Source of the DNA: Brevibacillus brevis
GTDB lineage: Bacteria > Bacillota > Bacilli > Brevibacillales > Brevibacillaceae
Direction: 5' to 3'
NCBI RefSeq assembly: GCF_001039275.2
Contig: NZ_CP030117.1
Location: 3,968,001-4,032,000, forward strand
DNA length: 64,000 nt
Shown piece by piece: positions 24,407 through 33,305 of this stretch. The translations under genes were made by a program, and so were the position numbers. The notes beneath the pieces are model-generated. The model was given only the letters and a program-made list of their open reading frames with translations. It did no database searches and had not been told where the DNA came from. Numbering within the stretch: the stretch's first letter is position 1; the number at the start of each line of letters is the position of its first letter.

Positions 24407-25303
24407 ATGAAACCGCAAGTAAAAGCCGATTTGGCTATGATTTTGGTCACCCTGTTTTGGGGGACCTCGTATGTGTTTATGCAAATGGGATTGAAGGATT
24501 TGGAAACTTTCAATCTGATCGGTATCCGCTTTGGCATTGCTTTTCTACTGGCAGCCGCCTTGTTCCATAAACGCTTGCGTGTCACGAATCGAAAAACATT
24601 GCTCCATGCGTTCGTACTCGGTGCGCTCCTTTTCGGGGTTTTTGCCACCATCACGAACGGAGTGAAATCAACAACGGCTTCCCAGGCAGGCTTTCTCGTT
24701 AGCTTGACCGTTATCTTCGTTCCGCTCTTATCTATTCTTTTGAGAAACCGTCCTGAAAAAAGAGTCTTTGTCGGCGCTGGACTGGCCATGATCGGCATCG
24801 GCCTGCTCACACTAAGCGCTGAATTTCGCATCAGCCAAGGAGACCTTTTGTGTATCGCTGGTGCCCTCTTTTACGCTACACATATTACCGTAACAGGCCG
24901 ATGGGCCAATCAATCGGATACGATCCAGTTGGGGATTTACCAGCTTGGCTTTACAGCACTGCTGGGCATTGTTTTTTCTTTTGCGTTGGAGACTCCCACA
25001 TTGCCCCAGACTACAGAGGCTTGGATCGCCGTACTCGCCCTTAGCGTATTGTGCAGTGCAATTGGCTTTGTCGTACAAACGGTGGCCCAAAAATATACGA
25101 CCGCCACGCACACGGGTGTTATTTTTTCCTTGGAGCCAGTCTTTGCAGCCCTGTTTGCCTTCTTGGTTACAGGCGAAACACTGTCTATTCGCGGGTACAT
25201 AGGCGCAGGTCTCGTTTTGATCAGTGTACTGATTGCGGAAATCGATGTGAAGAGCTTGCTGCGCGGAAAGCAGTTGACAAAAAACCCGACTCACTTATCC
25301 TGA
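24407..25303 (+). CDS. EamA/DMT family transporter
   Basis: Protein of 298 residues starting at ATG 24407 with AAGGAGG upstream. It has ten predicted transmembrane helices in two EamA repeats, with LVTLFWGTSYVFMQMGLKDL at the N-terminus and the second-repeat end TGVIFSLEPVFAALFAFLVTGE. EamA proteins export amino acids or related metabolites. Control by the divergent LysR regulator is likely. The stop codon lies inside the terminator hairpin that follows. Confidence 0.9.
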   Translation: MKPQVKADLAMILVTLFWGTSYVFMQMGLKDLETFNLIGIRFGIAFLLAAALFHKRLRVTNRKTLLHAFVLGALLFGVFATITNGVKSTTASQAGFLVSLTVIFVPLLSILLRNRPEKRVFVGAGLAMIGIGLLTLSAEFRISQGDLLCIAGALFYATHITVTGRWANQSDTIQLGIYQLGFTALLGIVFSFALETPTLPQTTEAWIAVLALSVLCSAIGFVVQTVAQKYTTATHTGVIFSLEPVFAALFAFLVTGETLSIRGYIGAGLVLISVLIAEIDVKSLLRGKQLTKNPTHLS

Positions 25304-25312
25304 GTCGGGTTT
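25282..25312 (+). terminator. Terminator overlapping the exporter stop codon
   Basis: AAACCCGACTCA / TGAGTCGGGTTT with a seven-base loop. The TGA at 25301-25303 is the first triplet of the 3' arm, so the stem is part of the coding region. Confidence 0.85.
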
Positions 25313-25426
25313 CGCTTATGGGTCATGCAAGAGAGCAATCTGTAAGAAATCCATGCCTGATTGATTTGCTATGATTGAAAAAATGGGTTTATTCATGACG
25401 AAGCTAGTTACTATGGAGGGATGGAA

Positions 25427-25906
25427 ATGAACGTAAACAATGAAACAAACAAATTCGCAACACAAGTAGGTGACTGCGAGATTGTGATCACCCGCGTTTT
25501 TAATGCTCCACGCGATCTTGTGTTTGATGCTTGGACGAAAGAGGAAAACCTGTCGAAGTGGTGGGGGCCTCGAGGTTTTACGACCACTTCCCAGAAGTTT
25601 GATCTAAAACCGGGCGGTACATGGCAGTTTATCATGCACGGTCCTGATGGCGTTGATTTTCCCAACACCAACGTCTTCGTCGAGGTTGTTGAACTCGAGC
25701 GGATCGTCTTCAAGCATACTGTGTTTCCTCATTTTCTTGCGACAGCCATCTTTGAGGATCTGAATGGCAAAACCAAACTCACTTATCGCACCGTTTTTGA
25801 AGAACCTGCCGCTGTGTTTGATAAGGTGAAAACATATGCCGTCCCTGGTGCCGAACAGACCATGGATCGTCTTGAAGAACACCTGGCAAGTATATCTGAA
25901 AAGTAG
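25427..25906 (+). CDS. SRPBCC (AHSA1-like) family protein
   Basis: Protein of 159 residues, ATG 25427 chosen because GGAGGG lies six bases before it; another ATG at 25421 abuts the site. The START/Bet v1-like fold of the activator-of-Hsp90 AHSA1-like family is shown by VFNAPRDLVFDAWTKEENLSKWW and the C-terminal helix AEQTMDRLEEHL. These proteins form a hydrophobic cavity for small ligands. The ligand here is unknown. The gene stands alone. Confidence 0.88.
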   Translation: MNVNNETNKFATQVGDCEIVITRVFNAPRDLVFDAWTKEENLSKWWGPRGFTTTSQKFDLKPGGTWQFIMHGPDGVDFPNTNVFVEVVELERIVFKHTVFPHFLATAIFEDLNGKTKLTYRTVFEEPAAVFDKVKTYAVPGAEQTMDRLEEHLASISEK

Positions 25907-25920
25907 ATCGTTCCATAAAA

Positions 25921-25966
25921 CAGCGGCAATCCAGGACTTTACTTCATTGTCCAAGGACAGCCGCTG
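25921..25966 (-). terminator. Terminator of the amidohydrolase gene
   Basis: CAGCGGC / GCCGCTG outer stem with an inner GTCCTTGGAC hairpin, followed by TTTTATGG on the minus strand, 22 bases after the stop at 25989. Confidence 0.6.
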
Positions 25967-25988
25967 CTCTGATTTTCGGGTTATTTTT

Positions 25989-27587
25989 TCAAGACGTATA
26001 GCAAACTTTTCCGCCAATGATGGTCATCATGACCTTAGTCGAGAGCAGCTCGTCTGGATCGATGGTAAACAGGTCTTTGGAGTAGACGGTCATATCTGCA
26101 TATTTTCCACGAGACAGCGTGCCTTTGACATGATCTTCGTTCGTCACCTGCGCACTACCTAATGTAAACAGATGAATGGCTTCCTCCATCGTCAGTTTTT
26201 CTTGTGGGAAGTATCCATCGTGTGTTTCTCCCGGTGCTTTGCGCGTGACGGCTGCGTGTATCCCCAACAGAGGATCGATAGGTTCTACTGGTGTATCCGA
26301 GCCCGCAGCGCAAATGATTCCGTCATTCATCATTGTTTTCCAGATGTAGGAGTACTGAATCCGCTCCTGTCCTACGCGATCCATCACCCACGGGAAGTCT
26401 CCTGCAAGAAAACGCGGTTGGATATCTGCGATGCGATGAGGATGCTTCAAGCGGTCCAGCAGATCTGGTCGCAAGATTTGAGTATGAATGAGGCGGTCCC
26501 GATAAGCGACTGCCGGGAACTGATCCAAGCTGTCTAGCACCATTTCCAGCGCTTTGTCGCCAATGGTGTGTACGGCTATGGGCATCCCGAGTCCACGTGC
26601 TTGTCGAACCAGCTCTGTCAGCTCGTCTTGCTCATGCACAGGATAACCGCAGGTACTCGGATCATCAGCGTACGGAGCTGACAGGTAAGCCGTCCTGCGT
26701 CCTAATGCCCCATCTGCAAAGATTTTCACCGCACCGATTTGCACATGAGCGTTTCCGTAACCTGCCGTCATGTTTAAGTCGCGCAGCTCATGCATATGCG
26801 GATAGTAGACAAGCAGGTTGCTGCGCAGTGCAAGCTCTTCGCCATTGATGAGCTCATCATAGAGCCGATACGTTTGCGCAAGTCCGCCCAATTCACGCAA
26901 ATCCTCCGTATGCGCCCCTGTCAATCCATGCGCCACTGCATAGCGAATCGAGCTGCGCAGGCTTTGCTTCAACTGATCGTAGGCAGGTCTCGGAATATGC
27001 TTCGTAATCAGGTTGGAGGCAGTTTCTAGGAGCATACCTGTTGGCTTTCCGCTCACAGGATCATGTACAATGACTCCCCCCGCAGGCACCTCCATGTCAC
27101 GATGATAGCCACATAGCTCCAATGCCTTACTGTTTACCAAATTCGCATGACCACATATTCGTGCCAGAAGAATCGGGCAATGCGGGGCAGCTTGATCAAG
27201 CTCTTCAATGGCAGGAATGCCCCCACCATCCGCGAACAAATTCTCATCCCAGCCATAGCCTTGTATCCACGCATTTTCAGGTGTGGCTTGCGCTTTTTCT
27301 TTTAAGAGAAACAACATCTCATCCTTGGAGCGAGCTTTGCTCAAATCCATCTGCAAAAAGGTGAGACCGAGCCATCCCAAGTGCAGGTGGCTGTCAATCA
27401 ATCCCGGGGTAGCGGTATATCCTTGCAGATCAATGACCGTTGCATCACTACCTCCATATTGAAGAAGCATGTCCGCATCGCTGCCCAAGTCATGGACAAT
27501 TCCATCCCGAACGACCAACGCCTGTACGAACAAATGCCTGGAGTCTCCTGTGTAAATGCGTCCATTTCTAAAAATGGTTGTCGCCAT
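25989..27587 (-). CDS. Amidohydrolase family protein (YtcJ-like)
   Basis: Protein of 532 residues. The N-terminal small beta domain precedes a TIM-barrel metal-dependent hydrolase with the metal-binding DSHLHLGWLGL (about 65-75). Further metal-site candidates are AHTEDL, IAVHTIGDKALE and the late GSDTPVEPIDPLLG. It fits the YtcJ-type amidohydrolase_3 group whose substrates are mostly unknown. AGAGG lies before the ATG. It is divergent from the MFS transporter, with 221 bases between. Confidence 0.9.
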   Translation of the reverse strand: MATTIFRNGRIYTGDSRHLFVQALVVRDGIVHDLGSDADMLLQYGGSDATVIDLQGYTATPGLIDSHLHLGWLGLTFLQMDLSKARSKDEMLFLLKEKAQATPENAWIQGYGWDENLFADGGGIPAIEELDQAAPHCPILLARICGHANLVNSKALELCGYHRDMEVPAGGVIVHDPVSGKPTGMLLETASNLITKHIPRPAYDQLKQSLRSSIRYAVAHGLTGAHTEDLRELGGLAQTYRLYDELINGEELALRSNLLVYYPHMHELRDLNMTAGYGNAHVQIGAVKIFADGALGRRTAYLSAPYADDPSTCGYPVHEQDELTELVRQARGLGMPIAVHTIGDKALEMVLDSLDQFPAVAYRDRLIHTQILRPDLLDRLKHPHRIADIQPRFLAGDFPWVMDRVGQERIQYSYIWKTMMNDGIICAAGSDTPVEPIDPLLGIHAAVTRKAPGETHDGYFPQEKLTMEEAIHLFTLGSAQVTNEDHVKGTLSRGKYADMTVYSKDLFTIDPDELLSTKVMMTIIGGKVCYTS

Positions 27588-27808
27588 CTCGTGACCTCTT
27601 TTCTGTTCACTTCTGAATTTTCGTATGCCTATCCTCTCTTAATTTGTTTGCTGCTAGTCGTTTTCCTCCCTGAAATGAAATAACGTTCAAAAAATTGCGT
27701 ACTTCGCTTTTTTGCTTGGGAAAACATGGTGTTTACTTACTTCCCTGTTGAAAGCAGCAGCGGTAGGGCACGTTATGTTCATGTCCTATTTTTGCGCGGA
27801 GGGAACGT

Positions 27809-29119
27809 ATGCAGCAAAAAACAAAAAAACGCCTTCCATCCTTCCTTCAAATGCGGGAGTCCACTGGTCTGAAAATGTCGCGCCACGAGCCTTCTCAGAA
27901 AAAGCCATCAGGTCGTCTGGACAATCAAGCCAAGCTACTGCTCCTGGTCAACGCTGTATTCATTGCCGCTGGCGCCCTTTCTGGCACGTTTGTAAACGTC
28001 TATTTGTGGAAAGTAAAGAGTCAATTTGCACCGATCGCTTGGTTTACTTTTTCCGCCCATCTTGCAGGTGCTCTTACCTTCTGGCTTGCTGGCTGGTACG
28101 TCAAGAATTTGAACAAAATGAATGTCTTGCGTGCCGGAATGGCGGTTTCTGCCCTTTTTTATTTGCTCGTTCTTCTGGCGGGTCCAAAGGCCGTCTCTTA
28201 TGCTGTACCGCTTGGGCTCGTTCAGGGTATGGCGAGTGGATTTTTCTGGCTTTCTTTTAATGTGGTATACTTCGAAATCACGAATGCCGATAACCGTGAC
28301 CTTTTCAACAGTTGGGCAGGGTTACTTGCTTCCATTGGCGGCATGCTCGCGCCCTGGATATCAGGGTTGCTCATTACACGGCTTCCAGGGAATAGCGGCT
28401 ACTCCCTTATTTTCGGGATCTCTCTTGCGCTATTTGTCGTCGGCGTGTTCATCAGCTTTTTTCTGAAAAAACGCCAATCGGAAGGGACGTATGCCTGGAG
28501 CTTTTCCTTACGTTGTTTGCGTGATCAGCCCGAGTGGCGCTGGGCGGCTGGCGCTTTGGCTGGTCAAGGACTGCGTGAAGGCGTATTCGGCTTTGTGATC
28601 GGTCTACTCGTCTACATTTCCACGAAAAGCGAGATGACTCTCGGCAACTACTGGTTGATTACATCTGCCGTCGGACTGGTGAGCTACTTTCTGATCGCCA
28701 AATGGTTCACTCCTCGCTATCGCAAGTGGGGAATGCTCGCTGGTTCTGTCATCATGTGGGGGATTCTCTTTGTATTTTTTTGGCAAGTGAGCTTTACGAC
28801 ACTGATTATTTTCGGGATTGCCGTGTCCATCGCTTATCCGCTGTTTTCAGTGCCCATGCTCTCCACGATTTTTGATCTGATTGGCACAAACGAAGAGAGC
28901 GCGCGTAATCGGGTCGAGTATGTCGTACTGCGAGAGTTCGCTCTGGACGTTGGTCGGTTGGTGGGGATTCTGGTCTTTCTGCTAGTAACGTCTTTAAGCG
29001 TCTCGCCCCTCACGCTGAACTGGTTGATTCTGTGTATCGGAATCGGTCCACTCATCGCGTGGGTGTGCATGACCAAGCTATTTCGTCACGTCCCTGCTGC
29101 TAAAAAAGCAGACAACTGA
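27809..29119 (+). CDS. MFS transporter
   Basis: Protein of 436 residues with a 40-residue basic N-terminus and about twelve transmembrane helices. The helix 1 region (LLLVNAVFIAAGALSGTFVNVYLW) and the mid-protein SEGTYAW/SFSLRCLRDQPEWRW loop resemble the YqgE/YxiO-type MFS group. GGAGGG lies five bases before the ATG. The substrate is unknown. No partner is obvious apart from the divergent amidohydrolase gene. Confidence 0.88.
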   Translation: MQQKTKKRLPSFLQMRESTGLKMSRHEPSQKKPSGRLDNQAKLLLLVNAVFIAAGALSGTFVNVYLWKVKSQFAPIAWFTFSAHLAGALTFWLAGWYVKNLNKMNVLRAGMAVSALFYLLVLLAGPKAVSYAVPLGLVQGMASGFFWLSFNVVYFEITNADNRDLFNSWAGLLASIGGMLAPWISGLLITRLPGNSGYSLIFGISLALFVVGVFISFFLKKRQSEGTYAWSFSLRCLRDQPEWRWAAGALAGQGLREGVFGFVIGLLVYISTKSEMTLGNYWLITSAVGLVSYFLIAKWFTPRYRKWGMLAGSVIMWGILFVFFWQVSFTTLIIFGIAVSIAYPLFSVPMLSTIFDLIGTNEESARNRVEYVVLREFALDVGRLVGILVFLLVTSLSVSPLTLNWLILCIGIGPLIAWVCMTKLFRHVPAAKKADN

Positions 29120-29144
29120 ACGAAGCGTGCACCCATGACAAAAC

Positions 29145-29179
29145 AAAACCCGCTTCGGCTGACTTGCCTAGCGGGTTTT
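29145..29179 (+). terminator. Terminator of the MFS gene
   Basis: AAAACCCGCT / AGCGGGTTTT stem with a 15-base loop, 26 bases after the stop. Confidence 0.8.
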
Positions 29180-29189
29180 AACAACAAAA

Positions 29190-29229
29190 AACCTTTCCCC
29201 CTTGGAAGCTAGCTCCCACGGGAAAGGTT
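29190..29229 (-). terminator. Terminator of the 93-residue hypothetical gene
   Basis: AACCTTTCCC / GGGAAAGGTT stem followed by a T-run on the minus strand, 15 bases after the stop at 29245. Confidence 0.8.
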
Positions 29230-29244
29230 GCGTTGGTTTTTCGA

Positions 29245-29526
29245 TTATGATTGGGCTACTTTTTCTTTCGTTTTCGTTACGATGTGGTGACCGAGCGGCA
29301 AGCCGCGCTGCTCCAGCTCATCAGCTGTCACAATATGGAGCGTCTCACTTTTACACGGCATGGGCATCAATCCGCCCAATGGACTCATCACTCTTCCGAT
29401 CGTGTCTGTCTCAATGAGCACGTACAGGCCTTTTTCCTCCAATTGTTGCATGAATTCTCCCCAACGCTTGGAAGTAATTTGATCGGCGTGCTTGGTGAAT
29501 ATGACACCCATTTCTTGTGCTAGCAT
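29245..29526 (-). CDS. Hypothetical 93-residue protein
   Basis: Small soluble protein with AAAGGAG before its ATG and its own terminator, so it is very likely expressed. The sequence shows a helical N-terminal part (TSKRWGEFMQQLEEKGLYVL), a strand-rich centre with a GGLMPMPCKSETLH segment, and a charged C-terminus. I do not recognise the family. It is monocistronic. Confidence 0.7.
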   Translation of the reverse strand: MLAQEMGVIFTKHADQITSKRWGEFMQQLEEKGLYVLIETDTIGRVMSPLGGLMPMPCKSETLHIVTADELEQRGLPLGHHIVTKTKEKVAQS

Positions 29527-29630
29527 GTAAAATCTCCTTTGTTCTATCCGTCAAATATATGCTTCAAAAGATAATCTAACAATACAGGGAAACCTCCCTT
29601 CTGGCAAAATCCGTGTAAGCCAAAAAAACA

Positions 29631-29660
29631 CGAAAAACGGTTGTTTTTGACCGCTTTTCG
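29631..29660 (-). terminator. Terminator of the Y-family polymerase operon
   Basis: CGAAAAACGGT / ACCGCTTTTCG stem (one mismatch) with an eight-base loop, followed by GTGTTTTTTTGG on the minus strand. It lies 145 bases after the YolD-like stop; nothing else is visible in that gap. Confidence 0.6.
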
Positions 29661-29804
29661 TTTCAGGAATCTCACATCTTCCTCGCACACACCGTTTCAA
29701 CGCGGCACGCTGTTTTTTGCCGCTTGCTTTTGAAAAAGAGGCCTATTTTTGCCGATTTCCTGAATTCTCATGCCTTGCCCATCATGTACCTGTATTTCCT
29801 CGAT

Positions 29805-30155
29805 TTAGAAATTCGTTGTCAGCTCCACATGCAGCAGCCTGGCAAAAGGAACCCAATGAATCTCAGAGCCTGCCCGAAGCTTGAGGCGTCTCGCCGCTTG
29901 ATCAATATGGATGATGCGGGCAGACAGGCGTCGCGGCTCTCGCCCGTCATAATAGGTCAGCGTCAGGGGGCTCTCTGTCTGGAACGCCTGCCATACCAGC
30001 TCGCTCAAGGCGCTAAGCTGCTCCTGATCCAGCTCGGGTGGTACATAGCGGCGCTCTTCTTCCTTGATGCGCAAATACATTTCCCGATGCTCCGGCAGTA
30101 CAAACCGACTGGCCACGAATACATTTTCCTTTTTGGACACGCGTTTTTCCCTCAT
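29805..30155 (-). CDS. YolD-like family protein
   Basis: Protein of 116 residues. A basic N-terminus (MREKRVSKKENVFVASRF) precedes the YolD-like domain (ALSELVWQAFQTESPLTLTYYDG, IIHIDQAARRLKLR, WVPFARLLHVEL). YolD-like proteins are repeatedly encoded next to UvrX/UmuC-type Y-family polymerases in Bacilli and are taken as their accessory factors. The start ATG overlaps the stop of the preceding 123-residue gene by four bases. It is the last gene of the SOS-type operon. Confidence 0.85.
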   Translation of the reverse strand: MREKRVSKKENVFVASRFVLPEHREMYLRIKEEERRYVPPELDQEQLSALSELVWQAFQTESPLTLTYYDGREPRRLSARIIHIDQAARRLKLRAGSEIHWVPFARLLHVELTTNF

Positions 30156-30523
30156 CGCTTGTTCTCTCCTCGCTGTTCATATCGGGTCCACAAATGGACG
30201 AGCTCCTGACACTCTGCCCGCAATACCTCAATCGTATAGATCGCTTCTCGCACGTACCCGCGTTGTCGATAGTGGACGACATACATATGTCCCTGACGTC
30301 GTGAGCTGACGACTGTGCAACCCCGCTGCCGCAAGATGCGACGCAGTTGGTGATGCTGCCGCTCCGCCCACCGCGAGAGCTCCTCGAACATCATCTGATA
30401 AGAAAACTTCAACGGCACAATCCGCATCTGCCCCAGATCGGCCATGACTGCCCGAAACAAAATGCCAAATAAAATATACTGGCGTATCAATTCCTGCTCG
30501 TCTGACACCATCGGCTCCGTCAC
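30152..30523 (-). CDS. Unknown 123-residue protein in the polymerase operon
   Basis: The GTG start overlaps the stop of the polymerase gene by four bases, and its own TGA overlaps the next ATG, so translation is coupled at both ends. The sequence is mostly helical, Arg-rich and soluble (FGILFRAVMADLGQMRIVPL, ELSRWAERQHHQLRRILRQRG, YVREAIYTIEVLRAECQEL). I recognise no domain. Its position between a translesion polymerase and a YolD-like protein suggests an accessory role in translesion synthesis. Confidence 0.75.
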   Translation of the reverse strand: MTEPMVSDEQELIRQYILFGILFRAVMADLGQMRIVPLKFSYQMMFEELSRWAERQHHQLRRILRQRGCTVVSSRRQGHMYVVHYRQRGYVREAIYTIEVLRAECQELVHLWTRYEQRGENKR

Positions 30524-31761
30524 TTGTAGTGTCCTCCGATTTTACGTGCGCGTTCTTTCGCCTGTCCCGCTTCCAAGACAGAGGTGGCGCGCAGGATGGC
30601 GTCCTGACCGTATCGGGTCCGGATATCATCCATGGCTTGTGCCAACGAACGCCGCTTGTGATTATCCGTAAACAGATTCAGTTGCACCACGTTGTCAGGG
30701 ACAAGCTGCCCCAAATTGACCCCGATACTGCGGACGGGCGTTTCCTGCCAGTGACGGTCAAACAGAAAGCAGGCCGCTTCGTACAAAGTCATGGCATCAT
30801 TTGTCTGTTCCGTGAGCTTCATCTGCCGCCCAAAGCCTGTTCCAGCAGCCAAATCGGCCCCACGACAGCCCACAGACAGAACGGAGCCCATCAGCTCCTT
30901 TTTCCGCGCCCGACGGCACACTTCTTCGCACAGTTCTAAAAGCACCACTTTGATTTCCGCCGCTGTATGGTAATCCCGAGGCAACGTCATGTGATGACCG
31001 ATCCCTTTTTGTGAATCATAGGAATCCAAAGCCACAGGTGAATCGTCGATTCCGTGAGCCGTGCGCCACAGCACTTCCCCGTTTACCCCCCAATGTCGGG
31101 AGAGGATGGCTGGCCTCATATCTGCAAGCTGCCCGATCTGATAGACGCCCATTCGATGAAAATGCCGCTTCATACGTGAGCCTACCCCGAACAGCTTTTC
31201 AATCGGAAGCTTCCAGAGCGTATCCGCTAACGTCTCCCGTTTGAGCCAAAAAACGCCTTCTTCCCGTTTCTTGGCGAAATTGTCACAGGCCATCTTGGCC
31301 AGTACCTTGTTCTCTCCGATGCCTACCCGACAGTTGATTCCCGTCTCCATCCAGACGCGCTGCCGAATCTGTGCAGCCATCTGCAGCGGATCACCAAACA
31401 GATGGACGCTGCCTGTCACGTCGAGAAACTGCTCATCGATCGAGTACGGCTCCACCTTGTCAGTAAATGCCTCGAATATGCGAGTGATTTGCATGGAGAT
31501 GCGAATGTACATCTCCATGCGCGGACGAACGACGACGAGCTGGCGACACTTTTGCTGCGCCTGCCATAGCGCTTCGGCAGCGACCACTCCATATGACTTG
31601 GCAATCGGACACGCTGCCAGCACAACTCCGCTGCGCCGCTCTGGATCACCTGCGACGACAATCGGCTTGTTTCGCAGCTCTGGATTGGCCCCTTTCTCGA
31701 TACTGGCATAAAAGCTCTGCATGTCGATCAAAAACACGATCCGCTTGTTCGCATTGGACAC
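30520..31761 (-). CDS. Y-family DNA polymerase (UvrX/UmuC-type)
   Basis: Protein of 413 residues, GTG start after a GGGGAT site. The palm domain has the catalytic motifs IVFLIDMQSFYASIE (first Asp) and YSIDEQFLDV (Asp-Glu pair). Helix-hairpin-helix and little-finger regions follow (KLFGVGSRMKRHF, IGHHMTLPRDY, VRSIGVNLGQL). A C-terminal QLNLF motif is a likely beta-clamp binding peptide. It performs error-prone translesion synthesis. Two LexA-type boxes lie upstream, consistent with damage induction. The context with YolD matches the yqjW/uvrX group rather than DinB. Confidence 0.93.
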   Translation of the reverse strand: MSNANKRIVFLIDMQSFYASIEKGANPELRNKPIVVAGDPERRSGVVLAACPIAKSYGVVAAEALWQAQQKCRQLVVVRPRMEMYIRISMQITRIFEAFTDKVEPYSIDEQFLDVTGSVHLFGDPLQMAAQIRQRVWMETGINCRVGIGENKVLAKMACDNFAKKREEGVFWLKRETLADTLWKLPIEKLFGVGSRMKRHFHRMGVYQIGQLADMRPAILSRHWGVNGEVLWRTAHGIDDSPVALDSYDSQKGIGHHMTLPRDYHTAAEIKVVLLELCEEVCRRARKKELMGSVLSVGCRGADLAAGTGFGRQMKLTEQTNDAMTLYEAACFLFDRHWQETPVRSIGVNLGQLVPDNVVQLNLFTDNHKRRSLAQAMDDIRTRYGQDAILRATSVLEAGQAKERARKIGGHYK

Positions 31762-31779
31762 ACGATCATCCCCTAATAA

Positions 31780-31791
31780 GAACTTATGTTC
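31780..31791. promoter_or_regulatory. SOS (LexA) box 1 upstream of the polymerase operon
   Basis: GAAC-TTAT-GTTC, a perfect inverted repeat of the Bacillus LexA type, 19 bases before the GTG start and downstream of the -10 element. Confidence 0.7.
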
Positions 31792-31809
31792 CTGTTTTGC
31801 TTTGTTCTT

Positions 31810-31830
31810 ATTATAGCAAACAAACGTTCG
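31810..31830 (-). promoter_or_regulatory. SOS (LexA) box 2 with adjacent -10 of the polymerase operon
   Basis: On the minus strand CGAAC-GTTT-GTTTG (31817-31830) matches the LexA consensus CGAACNNNNGTTYG, and one base after it comes TATAAT (31810-31815). LexA bound here would cover the promoter spacer. Two boxes in 51 bases suggest tight SOS control. Confidence 0.75.
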
Positions 31831-31931
31831 CTTTTATGCCTGTCTCGCGCAAAAAAAGTTGGTAATTATTTCTTCCCGGATAAGCACGCGTCAGTAGGTG
31901 TTCCGCAGGCGAGAGCGAATCCAATAAGGGG

Positions 31932-32801
31932 TTACTTTTTCACGACAGGAATCCAGATTTCGCTTCGAAAGGTTGGTGATGAAATCTCTTTATTTTCGTT
32001 CCACAAAATCTCTGGACCCTCAGCCTGTTCATAACCAGAGGATAAAAACCATTCCGAATAAATCCGGGCCCAGACATCTTGCAGCGTGTCAGGAAAAGGA
32101 CCCACTGCTTCGAAGACCGCCCAGGTGGAAGCAGGAACTTCGAGTACCGCCAGATTGTCCGGACAAGCTTTTGTAGTGGCTACGCCGATATAGTGGTCGA
32201 GCTCGCCATATTCCAACCGACCTTCTGAAAAGTTCGTGGACGCACTGATCAGTCCAAGTGGCTTAACATCGGATAGCGACTTCAGTTGCTCAATCATCTC
32301 CCTATTTAATGAAGCCCACATGGCCGCAATCTCTGGATTGACTCCACGATAAATCAACGGAACTCTTTTTTTCAGACCCACTATGCGAAATGCCTCTTTT
32401 TCTTCCATGCGATAGTTCATGACACTGCCTCCTTTAATGGATAGATGAAAGGTCATTCGCGGATAAGCCTTCAAGGAATGGCCGATATGTCTGGCTTCAG
32501 TCGGAGTGACTCCATGCACATTCTGAAAAGCTCTGGTAAAGGAGTCAGCCGATCCGTATCCGTATTTGATCGCAATGTCAATGACCCGCTCGTTGCTGTC
32601 CGCCAGCTCAAAAGCTGCAAGCGTAATGCGCCGACGCCGGATATACTCGGATAGCGGAACACCAGCCAGAAAAGAAAACATCCTTTTGAAGTGATACTCG
32701 GAGCAGCAAGCTACCCGAGCGATTTCTTTGTAGTCAATCTCGCTTGTCAAATTGTCTTCGATGTAGTCCAGAGCCTCATTCAGCTTTGCAAGCAAATCCA
32801 T
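31932..32801 (-). CDS. AraC family regulator with GyrI-like effector domain
   Basis: Protein of 289 residues. The N-terminal double helix-turn-helix (about 1-105, [21 protein letters not shown] and [18 protein letters not shown]) is followed by a GyrI-like/BmrR-type small-molecule binding domain (about 125-289) with [21 protein letters not shown]. The start at ATG 32801 is supported by GAGAGG; the frame is open further up to 32870. Such proteins sense drugs or other hydrophobic ligands. It is divergent from VOC and GNAT genes that may be its targets. Confidence 0.9.
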   Translation of the reverse strand: MDLLAKLNEALDYIEDNLTSEIDYKEIARVACCSEYHFKRMFSFLAGVPLSEYIRRRRITLAAFELADSNERVIDIAIKYGYGSADSFTRAFQNVHGVTPTEARHIGHSLKAYPRMTFHLSIKGGSVMNYRMEEKEAFRIVGLKKRVPLIYRGVNPEIAAMWASLNREMIEQLKSLSDVKPLGLISASTNFSEGRLEYGELDHYIGVATTKACPDNLAVLEVPASTWAVFEAVGPFPDTLQDVWARIYSEWFLSSGYEQAEGPEILWNENKEISSPTFRSEIWIPVVKK

Positions 32802-32922
32802 GGTAATGACCTCTCTTTCCCCCTCAGAATAGCAGATGCAAAATCGGGCAATCCGACATTTCGTGCACAATTATGACGGGTCGGCCTTGTGAAAAACACC
32901 CATTGAAAGGAGCTTTATCATA

Positions 32923-33285
32923 ATGACAACCACTTCCCCCCTGCTCCCCCAAATCGGAGCGATTTTTGTAGCCGTCAGCGACATCGAGCGCGCACGCGAC
33001 TGGTACTGCCGCCTATTGGGCATTCCCGCAGACGGTGAAATTATGTTCGGGCATATCTACTGCATTCCCTTACAAAGCGGACTGACGCTCGTTCTGGACA
33101 GCAAAATCTTTCCGAAGCGCAGCACAGATGATGCTCCTTTGTTTCATTTCAACACACAGGATATCGAAGCCTCTTATGCCTTTCTCGAGGAGAGCGGAGT
33201 CGAAGTCGTCACTCCTATCCAGCATGGCCACTGGTTCAACTTCCGCGATCCCGACGGCAATCTGATCATGGTAAGCCAATGTTAA
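32923..33285 (+). CDS. VOC (glyoxalase/bleomycin-resistance) family protein
   Basis: Protein of 120 residues with two beta-alpha-beta-beta-beta modules: QIGAIFVAVSDIERARDWYC at the start and HFNTQDIEASYAFLEESG in the second half, closing with WFNFRDPDGNLIMVSQC. Candidate metal ligands include His (HIYC), His (HFN) and Glu/Asp near the end. GGAG lies 11 bases before the ATG. It probably forms an operon with the GNAT gene 20 bases downstream. Substrate unknown. Confidence 0.88.
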   Translation: MTTTSPLLPQIGAIFVAVSDIERARDWYCRLLGIPADGEIMFGHIYCIPLQSGLTLVLDSKIFPKRSTDDAPLFHFNTQDIEASYAFLEESGVEVVTPIQHGHWFNFRDPDGNLIMVSQC

Positions 33286-33305
33286 ACAAAAGAGGAGATA
33301 CACAC

